Source of the DNA: Venturia oleaginea
Lineage: Eukaryota > Ascomycota > Dothideomycetes > Venturiales > Venturiaceae
Assembly (NCBI GenBank): GCA_013176395.1
Contig: JABMLP010000015.1
Span: forward strand, 248,001-312,000
Direction of reading: 5' to 3'
DNA length: 64,000 nt
In this document: positions 34,392 to 47,800 of the stretch, piece by piece
Numbering within the stretch: the stretch's first letter is position 1
Layout: every line of letters begins with the position of its first letter
Program-made: the position numbers and the translations under genes
The notes under the pieces: model-generated
Told to the model about the DNA's origin: nothing
Databases searched by the model: none
The model's input: the letters and a program-made list of their open reading frames with translations, nothing else

Positions 34392-35860
34392 TCATATATT
34401 GCCCAACACAAACCAGGACGACGACAGGAGTGCCACGAATCCAAGCGCGACCGTCAAGGGAATAGAAGCATTCTGAAGGTCTCCTGGATGGCCTACTGTG
34501 ATCCAGAGTATCCAGAACACCAAAGGACCCGTCAAACACAGGATATGATATATCAGAACTCTGATGAACTGGATCTCTTCCACAGCCAGGAGTCCCCAAA
34601 AAACCTCTCGATCTCTCTTTGGTATTTTTTCCAGAGCGTCCTTCTTTTTACAACACTGTTTTCGATCGACAAGCCCGCCACCAATGCTTATGGCTCATGC
34701 CGCCAGTCAAGCACTCATGATATCGCATCTTGAACCCGTGTCGTCCTATGGGCGGTACTGCATCTGTTGGTTTGAGCCGATAGTGATACTCAATATTGGT
34801 GAGCTCTGGCAATTCTACCTGAGGGAAGGGATTACTCTTTTGGGCATGATCTTCTCAAGCTATTTGCGTGTTTAGTACAAAACCGAGACGGAATTAGAAT
34901 ATTGCTAACTTTTCTGAACTCGCATTCCGGCATATCGCCGAATGCTGAATATCATTCGAACTCTACCTCGCTTTTCGATGTACTCCTCTTGGAGCCGAGC
35001 GAAGAAACTTTCGTATTGGAGTAGATCGGCTTTTATCTGAGCAAGACGATGGTTGTCATTGTTGTTCGCTGTCAGGAATATGTGCACGTGGTCTGTGGAC
35101 AAAGTCTTGTCGTGTTCTTTCGCACCACACGTACTTTCTATCGATGGGGCACTGCTGTTGCCACTACGATCTACGGCGGAGTTATATGGCCTATAGCCAA
35201 CGTTATTGGCGTCAACGCCCAAGCTTGCAAAACATTTGCTTGTACCATCGAAGCCTGTTTCAAGATGCGGTCCGAAACCCGTCTGGTCATCTATCGTAGA
35301 TACATACTCCATTCGGCGCCGCAAAAGCTCCCTCAGCATAGGTATAGCGCTATTCGGGAGCCACCGCCATCGAAGCTCGCCGCAGCCCTGAGCTAAGTCA
35401 GCGATCTAGTTGAAGAAGGAAACTCAATACTCACGCAACGAAATCGGACAACTGAGTTGTTATTCTGCAAGAACACCCGTGGCGATTCCAATGGCCACCA
35501 TTACCATCTGTGCTCATCTTTCGCTCTATCCAGGCCTGTCTCTTTTCGCTCCACGATGGATGACAGTTATCAAAGAATGACACAGAATATTCATCTATCG
35601 TCCAGAGCTCAGAAACCACTGATCGCAGTTGCTGAAGGTCAGTCTCCCCAATCTCTCCCAATCGTGTTCTATTGGCCATATCGTCGAAGAAGTTTTTCTA
35701 TTATGTCCTCCCAGCGTGGTGTGGCGCCTTTTCTGGCTCGGTCCTTGATTGATAAGTAAAGTCGTCTCTGCGCGTGCAGTTGCCTCTTCTTCCCATATAA
35801 ATAGATTGCAATTTCCTGTGCTCTCTTTCTAGTTCAGACATTTGTAGAATCTCTTGCCTT
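34392..35860 (-). pseudogene. Decayed multi-frame gene region
   Basis: The minus strand carries several protein-like blocks in changing frames with stops between them: SELEREHRKLQSIYMG; then KKRQLHAQRRLYLSIKDRAR; then LGEIGETDLQQLRSVVSELW and FFDNCHPSWSEKRQAWIERK; then GELRWRWLPNSAIPMLREL through a 144-codon ORF (35339-34905); then PELTNIEYHYRLKPTDAVPP; and finally two hydrophobic helices (FIRVLIYHILCLTGPLVFWI) ending at 34392. I could not join them with consistent GT-AG introns, so I read this as a frameshifted relic of a membrane-anchored fungal protein. It could instead be an intron-rich gene that I failed to splice. Confidence 0.4.
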
Positions 35861-38086
35861 TATGATCAATCTGTGTGGTGTAGAGTGATAGTCCCAAGAA
35901 ACTGCCGAACTAATTGAGGCCGAAGAGAGTTGGGGGCGTTGTTGTCAATACCGTAAGCATGCGAATGATCTAAAGCTTTTTTCACAGACTCTTGTAACTA
36001 ACGGCGATATAGGGCCTTTTCGATCTTCGAGGAAGCCCAAATATTCGACCCATGCGTTCATTGGTGCCCTTCGACCTGCGTGCACACAGTCACAGTATCT
36101 AGGCGTTGGCCAAAAAGTGCCTTCTATATTTGGCAGCTTCTCCCCTCGTAGCAATCAATGACTGTGCGACGAGACCCCTTCTTTACATGTGAGTACTACC
36201 TTGGCTCGTGTTCATTCACCTATTGTCATCGCATATCGAGGGGCCAAGAAAGGAGGCTGAAACCTCATGACCGGCCTCATTGGCTCCGTCTCAGCCTCTC
36301 CGAGCGCCACGAAATGGAAGAGCGGATGGGAAGTGGTGTATAAGAACTACGAGAACACCCTGGAGCGTTAATCACGGTGACATAAATCTGGACTTTGGAT
36401 CTTCCACTCCGCAGCAATATAGACGTCGTAAGTTCTCCCAAGCGCCTAGGCTCAACCCTTCCCAGCACGGACAGCGGCATCGTCAACTCACACTACCCCT
36501 CTAACTGCCGCGAATCCGAAGTCACCATTGGGAATGAAGGACTCCGAGTCTGGATCATCAACGAAAAATATCTGGTAATTCATTTTGAAAAATCGCCACA
36601 ACTTTACCGCTATCGATATCCATTCGAAGCTGTCCATTCGAATCTCGGGTATCGCCGACGAGCAACGAATTAGTAGCTCAGTACACAAACTCACAAAAGC
36701 ACCAGACCCAACCTCAATCTCAAACCTCACCACAATCCTCAAATCCTTCTTTCCTATCGGGAAAACCCTCAACATGTCCCCCTCTTCCCCCTCCTCAACC
36801 AGCAAAATCCAAACTCTCGCCATCTTCCTCCTCTTCCTCACCCAACTCGGTCTCCTCATCGTTATCGCGATGCTGCTCGTCACATTGAAGTCCCTCACCT
36901 GGAAAACCAGCGATGGAAGCCTGGCGCTGCAGATTTATTGAGGAGGTGGAAATGTGAACGCGGTTATTCGGGATATGCCGAGGTCCCCTGGGTATAGCTC
37001 GAATGCGCCGTTGTGGGTGAGGAGTATGAATTGAAGGAAGGAAGGAAGGGAGAAATATACGGTAGGGGGATATTCGAGATATTTCAGATTGTGGAGAAGG
37101 ACAAATGTATCAGTATTCGTCTCTGTTCCAGATCTCCATGTTTCGGTTGACTAGCAAGCAAGCAAGCAAGAAGATCTTTTACCAAGGATGCAAATCAGTT
37201 ACCGAGCAATATGTATCTTATCGTCGCACCAAATATCCCCCTGACATACATACACCTATTTATAATTCTCTACTCGAAATCCCATGTACTGGATACGGAC
37301 GAATCTTACATACAATGCTACCCGGTAAATGTTCATCGTGTCGCGAACGGATTCAGCAAGGCAACGATTCTCCAATCTAGCTTCACACCTCAGGCCCAGC
37401 CATCATCGTATCATCCAAGTTCTAGAGCCTCAAGACCATCCACCATCTAATTCATCGATAGGAAAGTTGTCGAATTTCCGTTCACATCCATCGAGGCCAT
37501 CCACCGTCGACCATCGAAGGATCATAGCTCGGACCTTGCTGTGGTTCGTAACAACCATCCTTCCATCCTAGGATGGTAGATTGTAGACAGCTGAATTCCT
37601 ACCACGACGATGATCTCGCCGGTTTATCCATCCTGACATAGATGGACAGCGAAATCGATGATGGCAGAGCCTGTAATCACGCCTCAAGAGCTTAGGACCG
37701 ATGCAAAGTCGCGCACAACCGCATACATTCGGCGAAATATTACATTGCGAAACCCTTCCCAGTCCCACAATACCGTGCAAATGTCATCTCCAAAAAAGTC
37801 CTTTGGTAAATCTCTACACCCTCCCACCTAAAAACAAACAACATTCAAAATCAAGACTCGTCGCGGATATATAGCAACAAGTTAACATCATCTCGTTCGT
37901 AATATGTTCAAAAGAGAGGGAAGCTTCTGAAACACCGCGACAAAGAATCGTGTCGATACCATACCTGTGAAAAGCCCAGCTATCCGCCAGCCAACAAGAC
38001 CAAAAACTAATACAGCCAGACACACCCCGGTCAAAAGAACCGGGAGTCCAACATCGTGTCCAACATCTTACTCAAAACTCAATTAA
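35861..38086. other. Low-coding region with one foldback element
   Basis: No confident gene. A short open stretch with a hydrophobic segment (IQTLAIFLLFLTQLGLLIVI, in 36775-36941) and another (MTGLIGSVSASPSATKW, about 36269-36373) could be fragments of a decayed gene. A foldback copy lies at 36539-36635 and a (CAAG)n tract at about 37155. Confidence 0.4.
36539..36635 (+). repeat. Foldback element copy 7 (diverged)
   Basis: Both ends match the family (GGACTCCGAGTCTGGATC at the left; CTATCGATATCCATTCGAAG then CTGTCC at the right). The central arms are more diverged (ATATCTGG / CCACAACTTTAC). Confidence 0.55.
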
Positions 38087-40860
38087 TTAATCAACTTCCT
38101 CCTCCACCACCTCTCTCTCAGCATCAACATCGCCCATCCCAGCCCCTTTCCCAGCCTTCTTGGCACCTTTCTTTCCCTTCCCAGCGCCCTCGATAGAGAT
38201 AGGTGCTTCGCGGACCCAGCGACTGATAGCTTCAGCCCGATCGGTAGAGATGGGATAATCCTTATCGTCATCTTCAGCTGGTGAGGCGATAGGTTTGGTC
38301 GGTTTGCGCTTTGGCTTGGTTCGTTGTTGAGGGATAGGCTTGGATGCGCCATTCGTGGTTGGTGCCTCAGACTTAGATTCAGGTTGATCAGGGTCGGCGG
38401 TTTCGGTGATCGTTGGTGTTGGTGGTTTGACGGTCGATTTAGATTTCGCGATGGATGGTGAAGGAGGAGTAATTGTTCCATCGACTTGAGCGTCGTCGGT
38501 TGCTTCCTTATCTTCAATAGCTTTGACTTCGCTATGTTCGATGGATTTTGACTTTGGCTTTTCTTCGAGCTTAGTACCATTCAAATCCATCCCCAATGCC
38601 TCCATCTCAGCCACTTCATCTTCGATAGCGCGTCGCTCTCTAGCCCGGACAGCACGTTGAAAAGATTCCTCATCTACAACCCGCTCATCAGCGAGCGCCT
38701 CAAGAATGGCCTCTTGTTTCCGACGCTCAGCCTTTTGCTTCTGGCTCTCCACCTTGGGCCTAGGTGGTTCAGAAGTAGCGGCAATTGGTGTGTCGGGCTC
38801 GCGTCCGAGATTCCAGCCGCGATCACCGAGACCTTGGGTGCTGTGGCCAGGAAGTGGCGCAGGTCTACACAGGGCTTCCCAAGAGGCGGTCAGACCGATC
38901 CAGTTATTGGCGCGGCGGAGGACCTCGACCCAGTCGGCACGGGCTGGTGAGCGTGCAGCGAGGAAGATAGGATAACCATCGCAGATGCGAGCGAGACGCG
39001 CTGCGTTGTGAGCGTGGCGCTTGAGCTCGGTTGGCGATGTTTGCAGTAGGGCATGACAGAGAAGAAGTGAGTGCAGCGCATCTGTCAGAAGTGGATGATA
39101 CGTAACGGCTTCATGCGAGTCTGCAAAAGCCGCCGCCGCTGCTGCGGAGGAATTTGTTTGCTGCGAAGTAGGTCCACTCCTAGTTGTCAAAGCATTTGAG
39201 GCAGAAGGATATGCCGGAATGCTAGAGGGAACTTTCTCGGAGAAGAGTGTAGATGCTGGGAAGATCTCTGCCTGAGGCAAAGACGGCCATCCATTGTTCA
39301 TTATATCATCTAAAGGACGATGGATTTTTGGAGGCAATACCAACGCGCCTGTAGTAGCATCCAGAGGTGTCTCCTCAGTCGGACTGCTAGGCTCGGACAC
39401 AGGGGTTCCCGATTGGTACTTGCGAGACGAGCTTCGAGCCTTCTGGTTCTTCGATTGCTCTTTGGCCGCTTCGTTGATTCGACGCAGAAAGTCCTCGGCA
39501 ATATCGGGCATGAGACCTGGTGTGTAATCGAAATGCGACAAAAAAGCATTATAGTCCCGAAGCGCCTTCTTCGCGTTGGTCTTCACCAGTTTTCGAAACT
39601 CCAAATGCCTTCGATGCGCCTCACGTTCTTCCTGAGATCTTGGTGTGCTCGGACGGCCATCTGGCGTGGGAATTCCGTTCGCGTTGCCATTACAGGTGTG
39701 AGTTGACGTGGCATATTCCTTCGCCTCCTGTTCCTCCTGAAATGCATCGAGCGCGGAGTTGACATGCTGAGTCGCAATCGTAAAATGGACATTGGCACGA
39801 TGAAACAGCAGTTGAGGCTCCAAACTGCTCGGTTGATCCTCCTCTTCAATCTTGTATTCCGATTTCCAATCTTTGGATGATCTCTGTTGAGCTTCCTCGC
39901 GCAATGTCTTTGCTAGCACAAGCTGATCCTTGCCCGGCCGATGTTGTGATAACAACCATCTTGCCACACCCAGACCATCCGTCAAATCCTTCGCCGCCTC
40001 CACATAATCTTTCTTAAAAATCCTGGTCAAAGCGCGCGTCCGAAAAGGAGGCCCGTCATTAGGTCGTTCGTTCAAAAGGTGATCCAACGGAGCCAAAGGT
40101 GTGCATTGTGCCAACATACGACTGGGTATCTTTTCGTGGAAAAAATGCACATAAATAGCGTCATAATCAGTAGGGTTTCGCTTCAAAACCAGTTCGGCAA
40201 TATTCTCCAAAGTACTCGCACTCTGCATGGTCGCAACACTAGCAGCAATCTCATCCAAATGGTATGCCTGGGATAATTTCTGAGTAGCCAACTCTCGCAT
40301 CCGATGTTTACGCTCGGCGCTTAGTTTTGAGCCTCCAATGCCCCCAAAACCAAGGCCTAACGCAGACGCCCCTGCTGAATTGAGCATACCATTGCTGGCC
40401 GTCATGGAGGCATTGAGCTGGGCCGAAGTAACACCAGAAGCGGCGCGCACAGCGAGGTTTGTGGCTTCATCGACGGCTTGGCGGATCTTGACGAGGTCGA
40501 AGAAAACGGCGGGGTCGATTGGGTGAGGACGGGGAGTTATGTAGTTGCTGTGGGCGAGAGATTCGAGGACTTCGGGCGGGAGCTGGAGCCATGGGCCATG
40601 AAAAGATGAGATGTATCGCCAATGTCTGTGGTGGGGGTTAATTGTTAGCAAATGATGACTTGTTTGTAGATAGTTGTAACAAAGTAACCAGAACATGCCT
40701 CAGCTCACACCTACTTGTTGCGACATATAATCAAGGCCGATGTCGAGGGCTCCGTCGTCTTGGGCTTGGTCTGCGAGTACCACATCGAGGCTGCTGGAGC
40801 CGGCTGAAGAGGAGAATTGGAGGCAGCATTCTCGATTTGGGCCTTCTTCTTGCGAGCCAT
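38087..40860 (-). CDS. Hypothetical protein, 894 aa, Lys-rich C-terminus
   Basis: Exons 40860-40715 and 40625-38087; the 89-nt intron joins ICRN(K) to HWRYISSFHGPWLQLPPEVL and keeps frame. The N-terminus starts MARKKKAQIE, then a folded alpha-helical region of about 600 residues (IDPAVFFDLVKIRQAVDEAT, ALTRIFKKDYVEAAKDLTDG, LLFHRANVHFTIATQHVNSA, LLTDALHSLLLCHALLQTSP), with helix pairs resembling TPR-type repeats. Residues beyond about 640 form a charged coiled coil (QKQKAERRKQEAILEALADE). The last 150 are Lys/Pro/Ser-rich and disordered. I do not recognise a named orthologue; the TPR-like pattern suggests a protein-interaction role. No signal peptide or TM segment. Confidence 0.85.
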
Positions 40861-41578
40861 TTTCGAGGGACCAGGCGCAACAGTCAAATATGTAAATATC
40901 TGTCTTTCCTTTGCAAGTGTGGTTGAGGAATCGGAATTATAGTGGAGCACTGGAGCTTGCCCAAGGCTTTTTTCGGCGCCGACCCTGGGACTGTCATCAA
41001 TAACTGCTACAACAAAACTAGCCGCATATTGCAATTATTCTCCCCAGCTTGACCATATAAGTCATCCCTAATCACTGGCCAGTTCTTCACGAGTATACGC
41101 ATTCATCATGCAGCCCGTCTGCACCATGTCTTCTTCCCACGTCGTACCAGTACCAGGGCCAGGGTCATTGAAAGTTTAAACACTCTACTTCGCTTACTAT
41201 CGAACCCTTTTCACCTCAAGCCCGGTTTCTACACAGATTGATAGCTGATCCAACTAGAAAGACACCATCTCCTCAAGTATCGTTCTTATCTCGCCTCCGC
41301 TTCGAATTAGATATGGACGGTATGATGTAGTAATCCTCCAAGCTATAAAACAACAAACAAAACAATAGCAGACAGATAAAACTCCCACTCCGCAATGCTA
41401 ATAGGGTATGATGAGGCGTACAAAGAAAAAAGAGAAGAACAAACCCAAACACGACAAATACTCCACGTCATCAGAAAATACAAAGACAACCGTACAAAAG
41501 GCCATACACCAAACACGATATTGCTTCCTCCTACTCTTGCTCTTCCCCTGTTCATATCTTCTTCTCCACATCGAGTCC
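40861..41578. other. Intergenic region, no gene seen
   Basis: A 718-bp spacer between two minus-strand genes. It holds the upstream region of the 38087-40860 gene and the 3' flank of the hydrolase, with only chance ORFs. Confidence 0.5.
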
Positions 41579-44500
41579 TCACCTCCTCCGCCTCTCCCCA
41601 CCAACAACAACCCCCGAACCCCCGAGACTCCTCTCCCCCTTCTTAACAGCTTCCTCCCAATCTCTCCACTCCCTCCCCACCTCTTCAAGCACCCCACCCA
41701 TAACGTTTGCACTAGCCATAAGCCCATGCCCCTCCCCCTCAAGAACACGCACTTCACACCTCCTCATAGCAGTACCAAGCCACTTGACATTCTCCACCGG
41801 CACCCGCGTATCCTTCGATCCATGATGTATGACAACCGCCCTAGTAATATCCTTGTACATGAATCCAATCGCCTGGTTCCTTTCCAAACAAATCAGTAAA
41901 TCGATGGCTGGGTTCGCGTTCGTGGTAGCCAATCCCCAAATCGCGAGCGTAAGTTTCGAATCATAGTCTTCTCTTCTCGCTAAATCTTCTTCCAGCGACC
42001 GTTGTCTTTGATGCACACTTATTTCGGCGAGCGGTGGCGATTGCAAATTCCGCATGCTCTTCGATGTGAGCAGTCGAGGTCCATCAGGCATGTTTTGTTG
42101 ATCCATGAGCATGATACTTTCTCGCCGAGTATCAAGAAGAGGTTCCGTCAAATTCCGGCTTATAGGCGCAGGACTGCTGTTCCGTGAGTCAGTTCGGTCT
42201 CTGTCCTTGTTGCTCAATAAGCTCTTTCTCTTCTTCTCTCTTTTCGGAGTGCTAGTGCCATTGGGACTTAAGGATGAGCTTGCGGCGCTCAGGAAACCAG
42301 TGTTTGCGACGCGGAGGAACGGTGCAGGCAAGACGCGGAGGAATCGTTGCGACTTTGGTAGTTGTGCACCGGGTGGAGGGTCTTGCTTTGTGATGCCGAT
42401 GGGTGCCATCTGGCTAGGCGGTATCCACGGCGCGAGGAGGTGAACGCGTCCGCGAATATGTTGAGGCATGCGAAGGGCGGTAGCCAGGGCGTAAATTGCT
42501 CCAGCACTGTGAGCCATGATGGAAAACTTCGAGATGTGGAGCGCCTGACATATCGCGAGGACATCGTCTATTGAGGGTTAGTATGAGGCCCGACTTCTGG
42601 AGCAATTGTGACTCACCAGGCCAGCTCAGAGGCGTGCCATTCGGATCACTCTGTGACCCTCCCACACCAGGTCGATCAGGCGTGATCAGCCTCAGCTTCA
42701 AAGTCAAGGCTAATTCATCGTAAAATGCCGTTACATATCTCGTCAAGCCCATGCCAACACAACAGAACACAGCATTGCCTTTGGGATCACCGACCTCCGA
42801 AAATGCAATCGTTCTGCCAGATGCATGATGTCTGATCTTCTGCGACAACCGTGGTGCATGGATGAAGCAATTCACTTCTCGATCCACCGAATCCGAACTC
42901 GACGGCCGTTCTTCCACAATCTTCTCTGGTCTCTCTGGTGGATGGACTGCCAGATCCGAGGCACGCATACTACTTCTGAGTTCCGCGCCAAGAGGTAAAT
43001 CAGGATGCGACCACCGCCTCCGCTTCGACTTGATGGAGTTTGACTTGCGCAGTTTGTTGGGTGTGCCTTCTGTGGAATTAGTATCGATGGATTGCCGTTC
43101 CACAGGTGAGTCGTCTCTTGCATCCAGCGGCGGATCTTTCAAATCAGCGTAGTCAGTCGTCTCGCTCCCTAATGTTTTGGAGGTAACGGTTCGTAAGATA
43201 GCTGATCGTCCACCAATGGCTACTGATTTCCGTCGTTGTGTGACTGGCGGCGCAACAGAAGGAGGGCTAAGTGAGGACGAGATCGATCCTTTGGCTGACT
43301 CCGGTTTGGCTGACGGCGTGGAACAATTTTCGTCCAAACTTTGCACCACATACGAGTAATTGATGGGCAGTACTGTAGGTGTCAGAGGAGTTGTAGGTCG
43401 GACAGTAGGTGTGAAGATTCTGGCTGCATCATCTGGCAGGATCCCTTGGGAAGGAACGTGTATTGGTCCAAGCTGCGCGACGCGGGTCGACTTTGCCGTT
43501 GATTTGCTCTCGTCTGACGAGAGATGCAAGGGCGCAAGGGGGGCATTCGACGCGAGCTCTAGTTCTGGATAGTTGCCACTTTCAAATTCTGGGGTCGGCG
43601 ATTTACGAGCTTCCCTCTCGCGCTCCTCCTTTTGGGCCTTGAGCTCTCGAATTCGTTTCGTAACCTCGGTGTCTGCTCCTTCGAGGGGATCCATACGCGG
43701 CGCAATCTGTCCTTCCTCCTCTTCTGGAAGCGATTCGCTCACTGCGCGTGAAATGGGCGAATGCGCTTGTTTGGGGACGGAAGTATCCCGCCGCAGTGAT
43801 GATCTACGAGAAGGCACGGCAGGTCCGTTCGCCGAGCTTGTGTCGATTGCGCTGTCGTGCGCCATTGGTCTCTTTCCCTCTCTTACAGACGGCTCTGGAG
43901 CTCGCGCAATTGGTGATGGATACGATGCAGAAGGTTCTTCTTCGATGGTGTGGTTGATGGGTTGGCTGACTCTGCGAGGACTAATACGATGGTCATCCGG
44001 GTCATATAGGTTGTCCGACACAATCACGCCGTTTGGCATGTGGCCGCTATAGTTCTGCTCTTTCGACGACCTGAGCCTGTCTTTCATGGGCGAGATGACG
44101 CTTTTGTGACCCTTTTTCGCGCTCATCCGGGTTTCCAAGGATTCGCGACTCGCACTGGCCAGGGATCGGCGACGAACAGTCTCAATGCTGATATTGCCAA
44201 CGCTCTTCGAATCGTCGTCGCGACTGTTGGTACTCAGAGCTGAGGTACTACGCGCATATCCAGACCGTAAATAGGAGCCCAATCCGTGCTGGTGTGACTT
44301 CTTGGGTGCTGTCAGTTCGGACAGCCCCGAGGGTCGTTTGGTGGTACGGATAACCGGTGGTTCGGCAGCATCATCTGTAACCATAAAATCCTCAGTGAGA
44401 GCTCTCCGGTAGGTGTCGTAGTCCATGCCCACCCCCGTACCTGCAGATCCGGCGAATGATGGCTTCTTGCGTAGCAGGGGTGTAGAGGGGGACGATATAG

Positions 44501-44831
44501 CGGCATTGTTGGGTCGTGCGGGCGAGGGTGGACGTTCGAAGGATATGTCTGCGAGGGAGTCTATGAGAGACGATATGACCTGCTCAGATTGCGGGCCTTT
44601 GTCTCCACGTTTCTTCACCCGACCAAACGACGGAGCAGTTCTTCGACGGGAGTCTGGGTTTGGATATGCTGGCGAGGGCTGGGCATTGACTGGCGTCAGA
44701 GGCGGTACGGGAGGGATTGCGATGGATCTGCTCTGGATGCTTTTGGGCCCTTCATCGTACGTCGCATCGGACCAGACTCGATTGGCACGGCGTATGGGGA
44801 TCGGAGGCCTCTCTAGCGTTGTAGTCTCCAT
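41579..44831 (-). CDS. Giant alpha/beta hydrolase with long disordered N-terminus
   Basis: Two exons (44831-42617, 42567-41579) separated by a 49-nt intron; 1067 aa. Residues 1-660 are Ser/Pro/Arg-rich, disordered and full of possible kinase sites (RRRSLAS, RRSSLRRD). The hydrolase starts near residue 665 (HHASGRTIAFSEVGDPKGNA, FCCVGMGLTRYVTAFYDELA, LRLITPDRPGVGGS). The nucleophile elbow is SIMAHSAGAIYA (Ser759), with Asp991 in HHGSKDTRVP and His1019 in GEGHGL completing a plausible triad. A roughly 120-residue charged insertion (TSTPKREKKRKSLLSNKDRD onward) interrupts the cap region. Substrate unknown; lipid or ester hydrolysis is possible. The enzyme core is a quarter of the protein, so the disordered part is probably regulatory. 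No signal peptide, so cytosolic. Confidence 0.92.
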
Positions 44832-47800
44832 GGTGACTGGCTACGAGAATGTTGCCGTGGTGGTAGTTTTTCGCAAGTATAGCATGCCGCGTGGTGTAGG
44901 ATGGGTATGCTGCAGTATTGGGAGAAAGATAGGTGGGAGAAACGGGCAATAGTGTCAGCCGTTCTGGGTAAGAGGACGACTGTTGGCGGTGTATTCATGA
45001 AGATGCAAGGAGAGACCAGAGGAAAGCACTGTAGAGGCTTTCGAGAGTTATTACACAAAGGGGTCGTGACGAGTCCCTTGGTGTGGAGATCAAGGGGATG
45101 CAGTCAATCCCACGGAAGCATGCAGTGTGTGATCGGCTCAGGCATCCAGAAATGCTCCTCATCTGCTGCAAACCCAACTCTACGACTCTGAATTCCATCA
45201 TCTGGATAGGGCGTAGCATCTGTCACGTCCAGCAGCTGGCACCGACTCTGGACGGGCCTTACCGCGCCATATGTTAAGGTTTTCCCTTGATCCCTGAGAC
45301 GACAGCATTTCTGCGGCTTAGCATGCCCGTCTGGAGAGGCAGGATCCGAATATCTCATAAATGGACCCGATTGTGTGGCACCATAGATTGACGAGTTCAT
45401 TCTCGAGTTCATGCCATTTCCTTGACACCCCTCGTTCAGATGATCATATTGACTCTTCTTACTGCAATTGTCCCAAACGTCGATGAGCTATCCTATATAC
45501 TCTGCTGGCAACTCCATACTTGAGACTGGGCTATTCCACCAACTTCAGTGTCCCCGATTGTATCCACATGCTTGGCAGGCATATCCTTACACCTGTCTCG
45601 TCAATAGCTGCTCGCCATGGCGGCTAATCTCAACACAGACATACACTTCAAGTTCACAGGAGGTAATCTAGCAGATCTTACCTTAACAATCGCTTGGATA
45701 AAATTCCGCATGTTCGAGCCAATTAGTCATGCGGATTGTAGTATCGACACCGAGATACAAGTGTCCCCACTTGTCAGATGGGCTCTCGAAGCTACCCCAC
45801 AACAAAAGAATTCCAGAGATGCAACAGTCCTATACTAGCTCTTATCATTCCACAACAGCCCTCCGCCACACGTACAGAACATACTCAATAACCCTGGCCC
45901 AGCCCCAGCCCTGGCACTGTCACTGCCAGCAAGAATCCGCCGCTACCGACCATGGCATTTCGAAGCGCAACTTTACCACTCTCGACGGAGGCAGAGGCGG
46001 TGGATATACTGATCCGTGATAATGAGATGAGGGTGCTCGCTGCTCTCGATCTACCTGGGGAGATGCAGGAGTTGTCGATTAGGAAATGCGCTGTTTTGAG
46101 GATATATTTCGGGCTAATGGAGAAGACTGGGGAAATCTCGGCGTTGAAAAGGTGCTTTGAGGAGGCGCTGTGAAGCAGGATTATGGGCAAGAAAGGAAAG
46201 GTGAGCGATGTGGATTGAGAGGGGAGGACGGGAAGAATTCGAATGCTGTTGATTTTGATAGGACGAGGGTGGGAGGTTTTTAAGGAAGATACTTGTTGCA
46301 AACATGTTCTTGATGCCTGTGAGATTGGGGTGTCTATGACGGTATCTCCTCGATCATCAGGGTGTTTTTTTTGAGACCGAAAGTCGGGATATAAAGGTCT
46401 GTAATAAGATCTTGGCCCCTGGAGACAGTGCGGGTCGAGGGCTTATCGTCACTGGCTTTTAAGACCTCCGTGTTGTACTTGATAGTTACGTTAAGCTTTG
46501 GAGTTCGGTGGTTAAATAGTTGGAGACGGAGGGCGGTGCGCCATCGAGGATACCGTCGTCACTAGTAAGCTAGGTTTCAACTTAGTATTTGTGTAGTCTT
46601 ATAGTTAATAACACAACGTGATCTTACAACGATGATTCCCGTCTCTACGTCGGCTATTACTGCTTCGTCAGCAATCATCATCTCCGCCTCGCTGACGTTT
46701 GAATAAATATCGTGCAGGACCTTGAGGGGCTCCTCAGTAGAGGTCAAGGTCTTGCAAAAGTGCGGCATCCTTTGTCCGTCAGCCAGTAGCGAAGACGAGA
46801 AAGTTAAAAGAGAAAGTGCGTTTTGCTGTCGTCCTTGGGCAAGATTTTCTCTATAGCCCAGGATTCATCAAGGAACAATGTCATGCAAGCTGTAACGGCG
46901 TGTGTTGGCCGAAAGGTGAGTGATTTTGAACGGCTCACTATGGAAGTCGAGGAGTTCCTATTATTGGGTGGTCAAGGAAGAAGATCCGAGAATGAAGGAC
47001 TGCAGAGCGATTCCAATAAAGGCCAAGGTAGGATCTCTATGGTGCCCGTGACAACGTTTGAATTGGATCGAGATTGTAAGAGGTATGGGCTCGCGGGAGG
47101 AGAAGAAGAAAGGTCGTGGTCTAGGTACGAAACGAAATGGGCTTCCAAAACTGTCTGTACGTCCAAGCTGGAATGAAACGTGAAAAGATCTCCGGGGTTC
47201 GAGTGAGAAAAGTTTAATGATCCAGCAACAGCGTACGGTAGCGCGCTCGAAATTTTCCAGTTTGAACTTGTTCGTAATGGCCTGCTCACTGTTCATGATC
47301 CCGTCGACCTTCGCTCCCTCTTGTCGAACATCTCCATATAGCAACCTTCGAACCTTTCACGAATGGGTTCAAGGTTACGATGTGCTGGGTGCCAAAATCT
47401 CAAGGAGTGGAATCGCTGCTTCGAGGACTATATTACCGTAACCAGAAGATGATGAGGATCTTGCCGAACACACCATGCAAGAAAATGCTTTTCCTACAAT
47501 GCCTAACCCCCGATAGCTTGGTGACTTACCAGTAAGAATACAAACGACCAGTCTCGTCATCATAACGAGACACGCCATCTACAGTCCAGGTCCAGAACGA
47601 CTCTTCATCATCGCTCTTGAGTCTAACAATTCCCATGTTGATGTGAACACTGACCTCTCGAGTTCCGCTATACCTCTGCGACCCGTCCGACACAGAAACA
47701 GGGCAGTTGTGAGTTCGAGGGCTCGTCGGAACGAGATGTCTACGGAAAGGGGACTTTAGTATTGCAGGTTGGGTGAATGGATTTCATCGCCATGGTGAGC

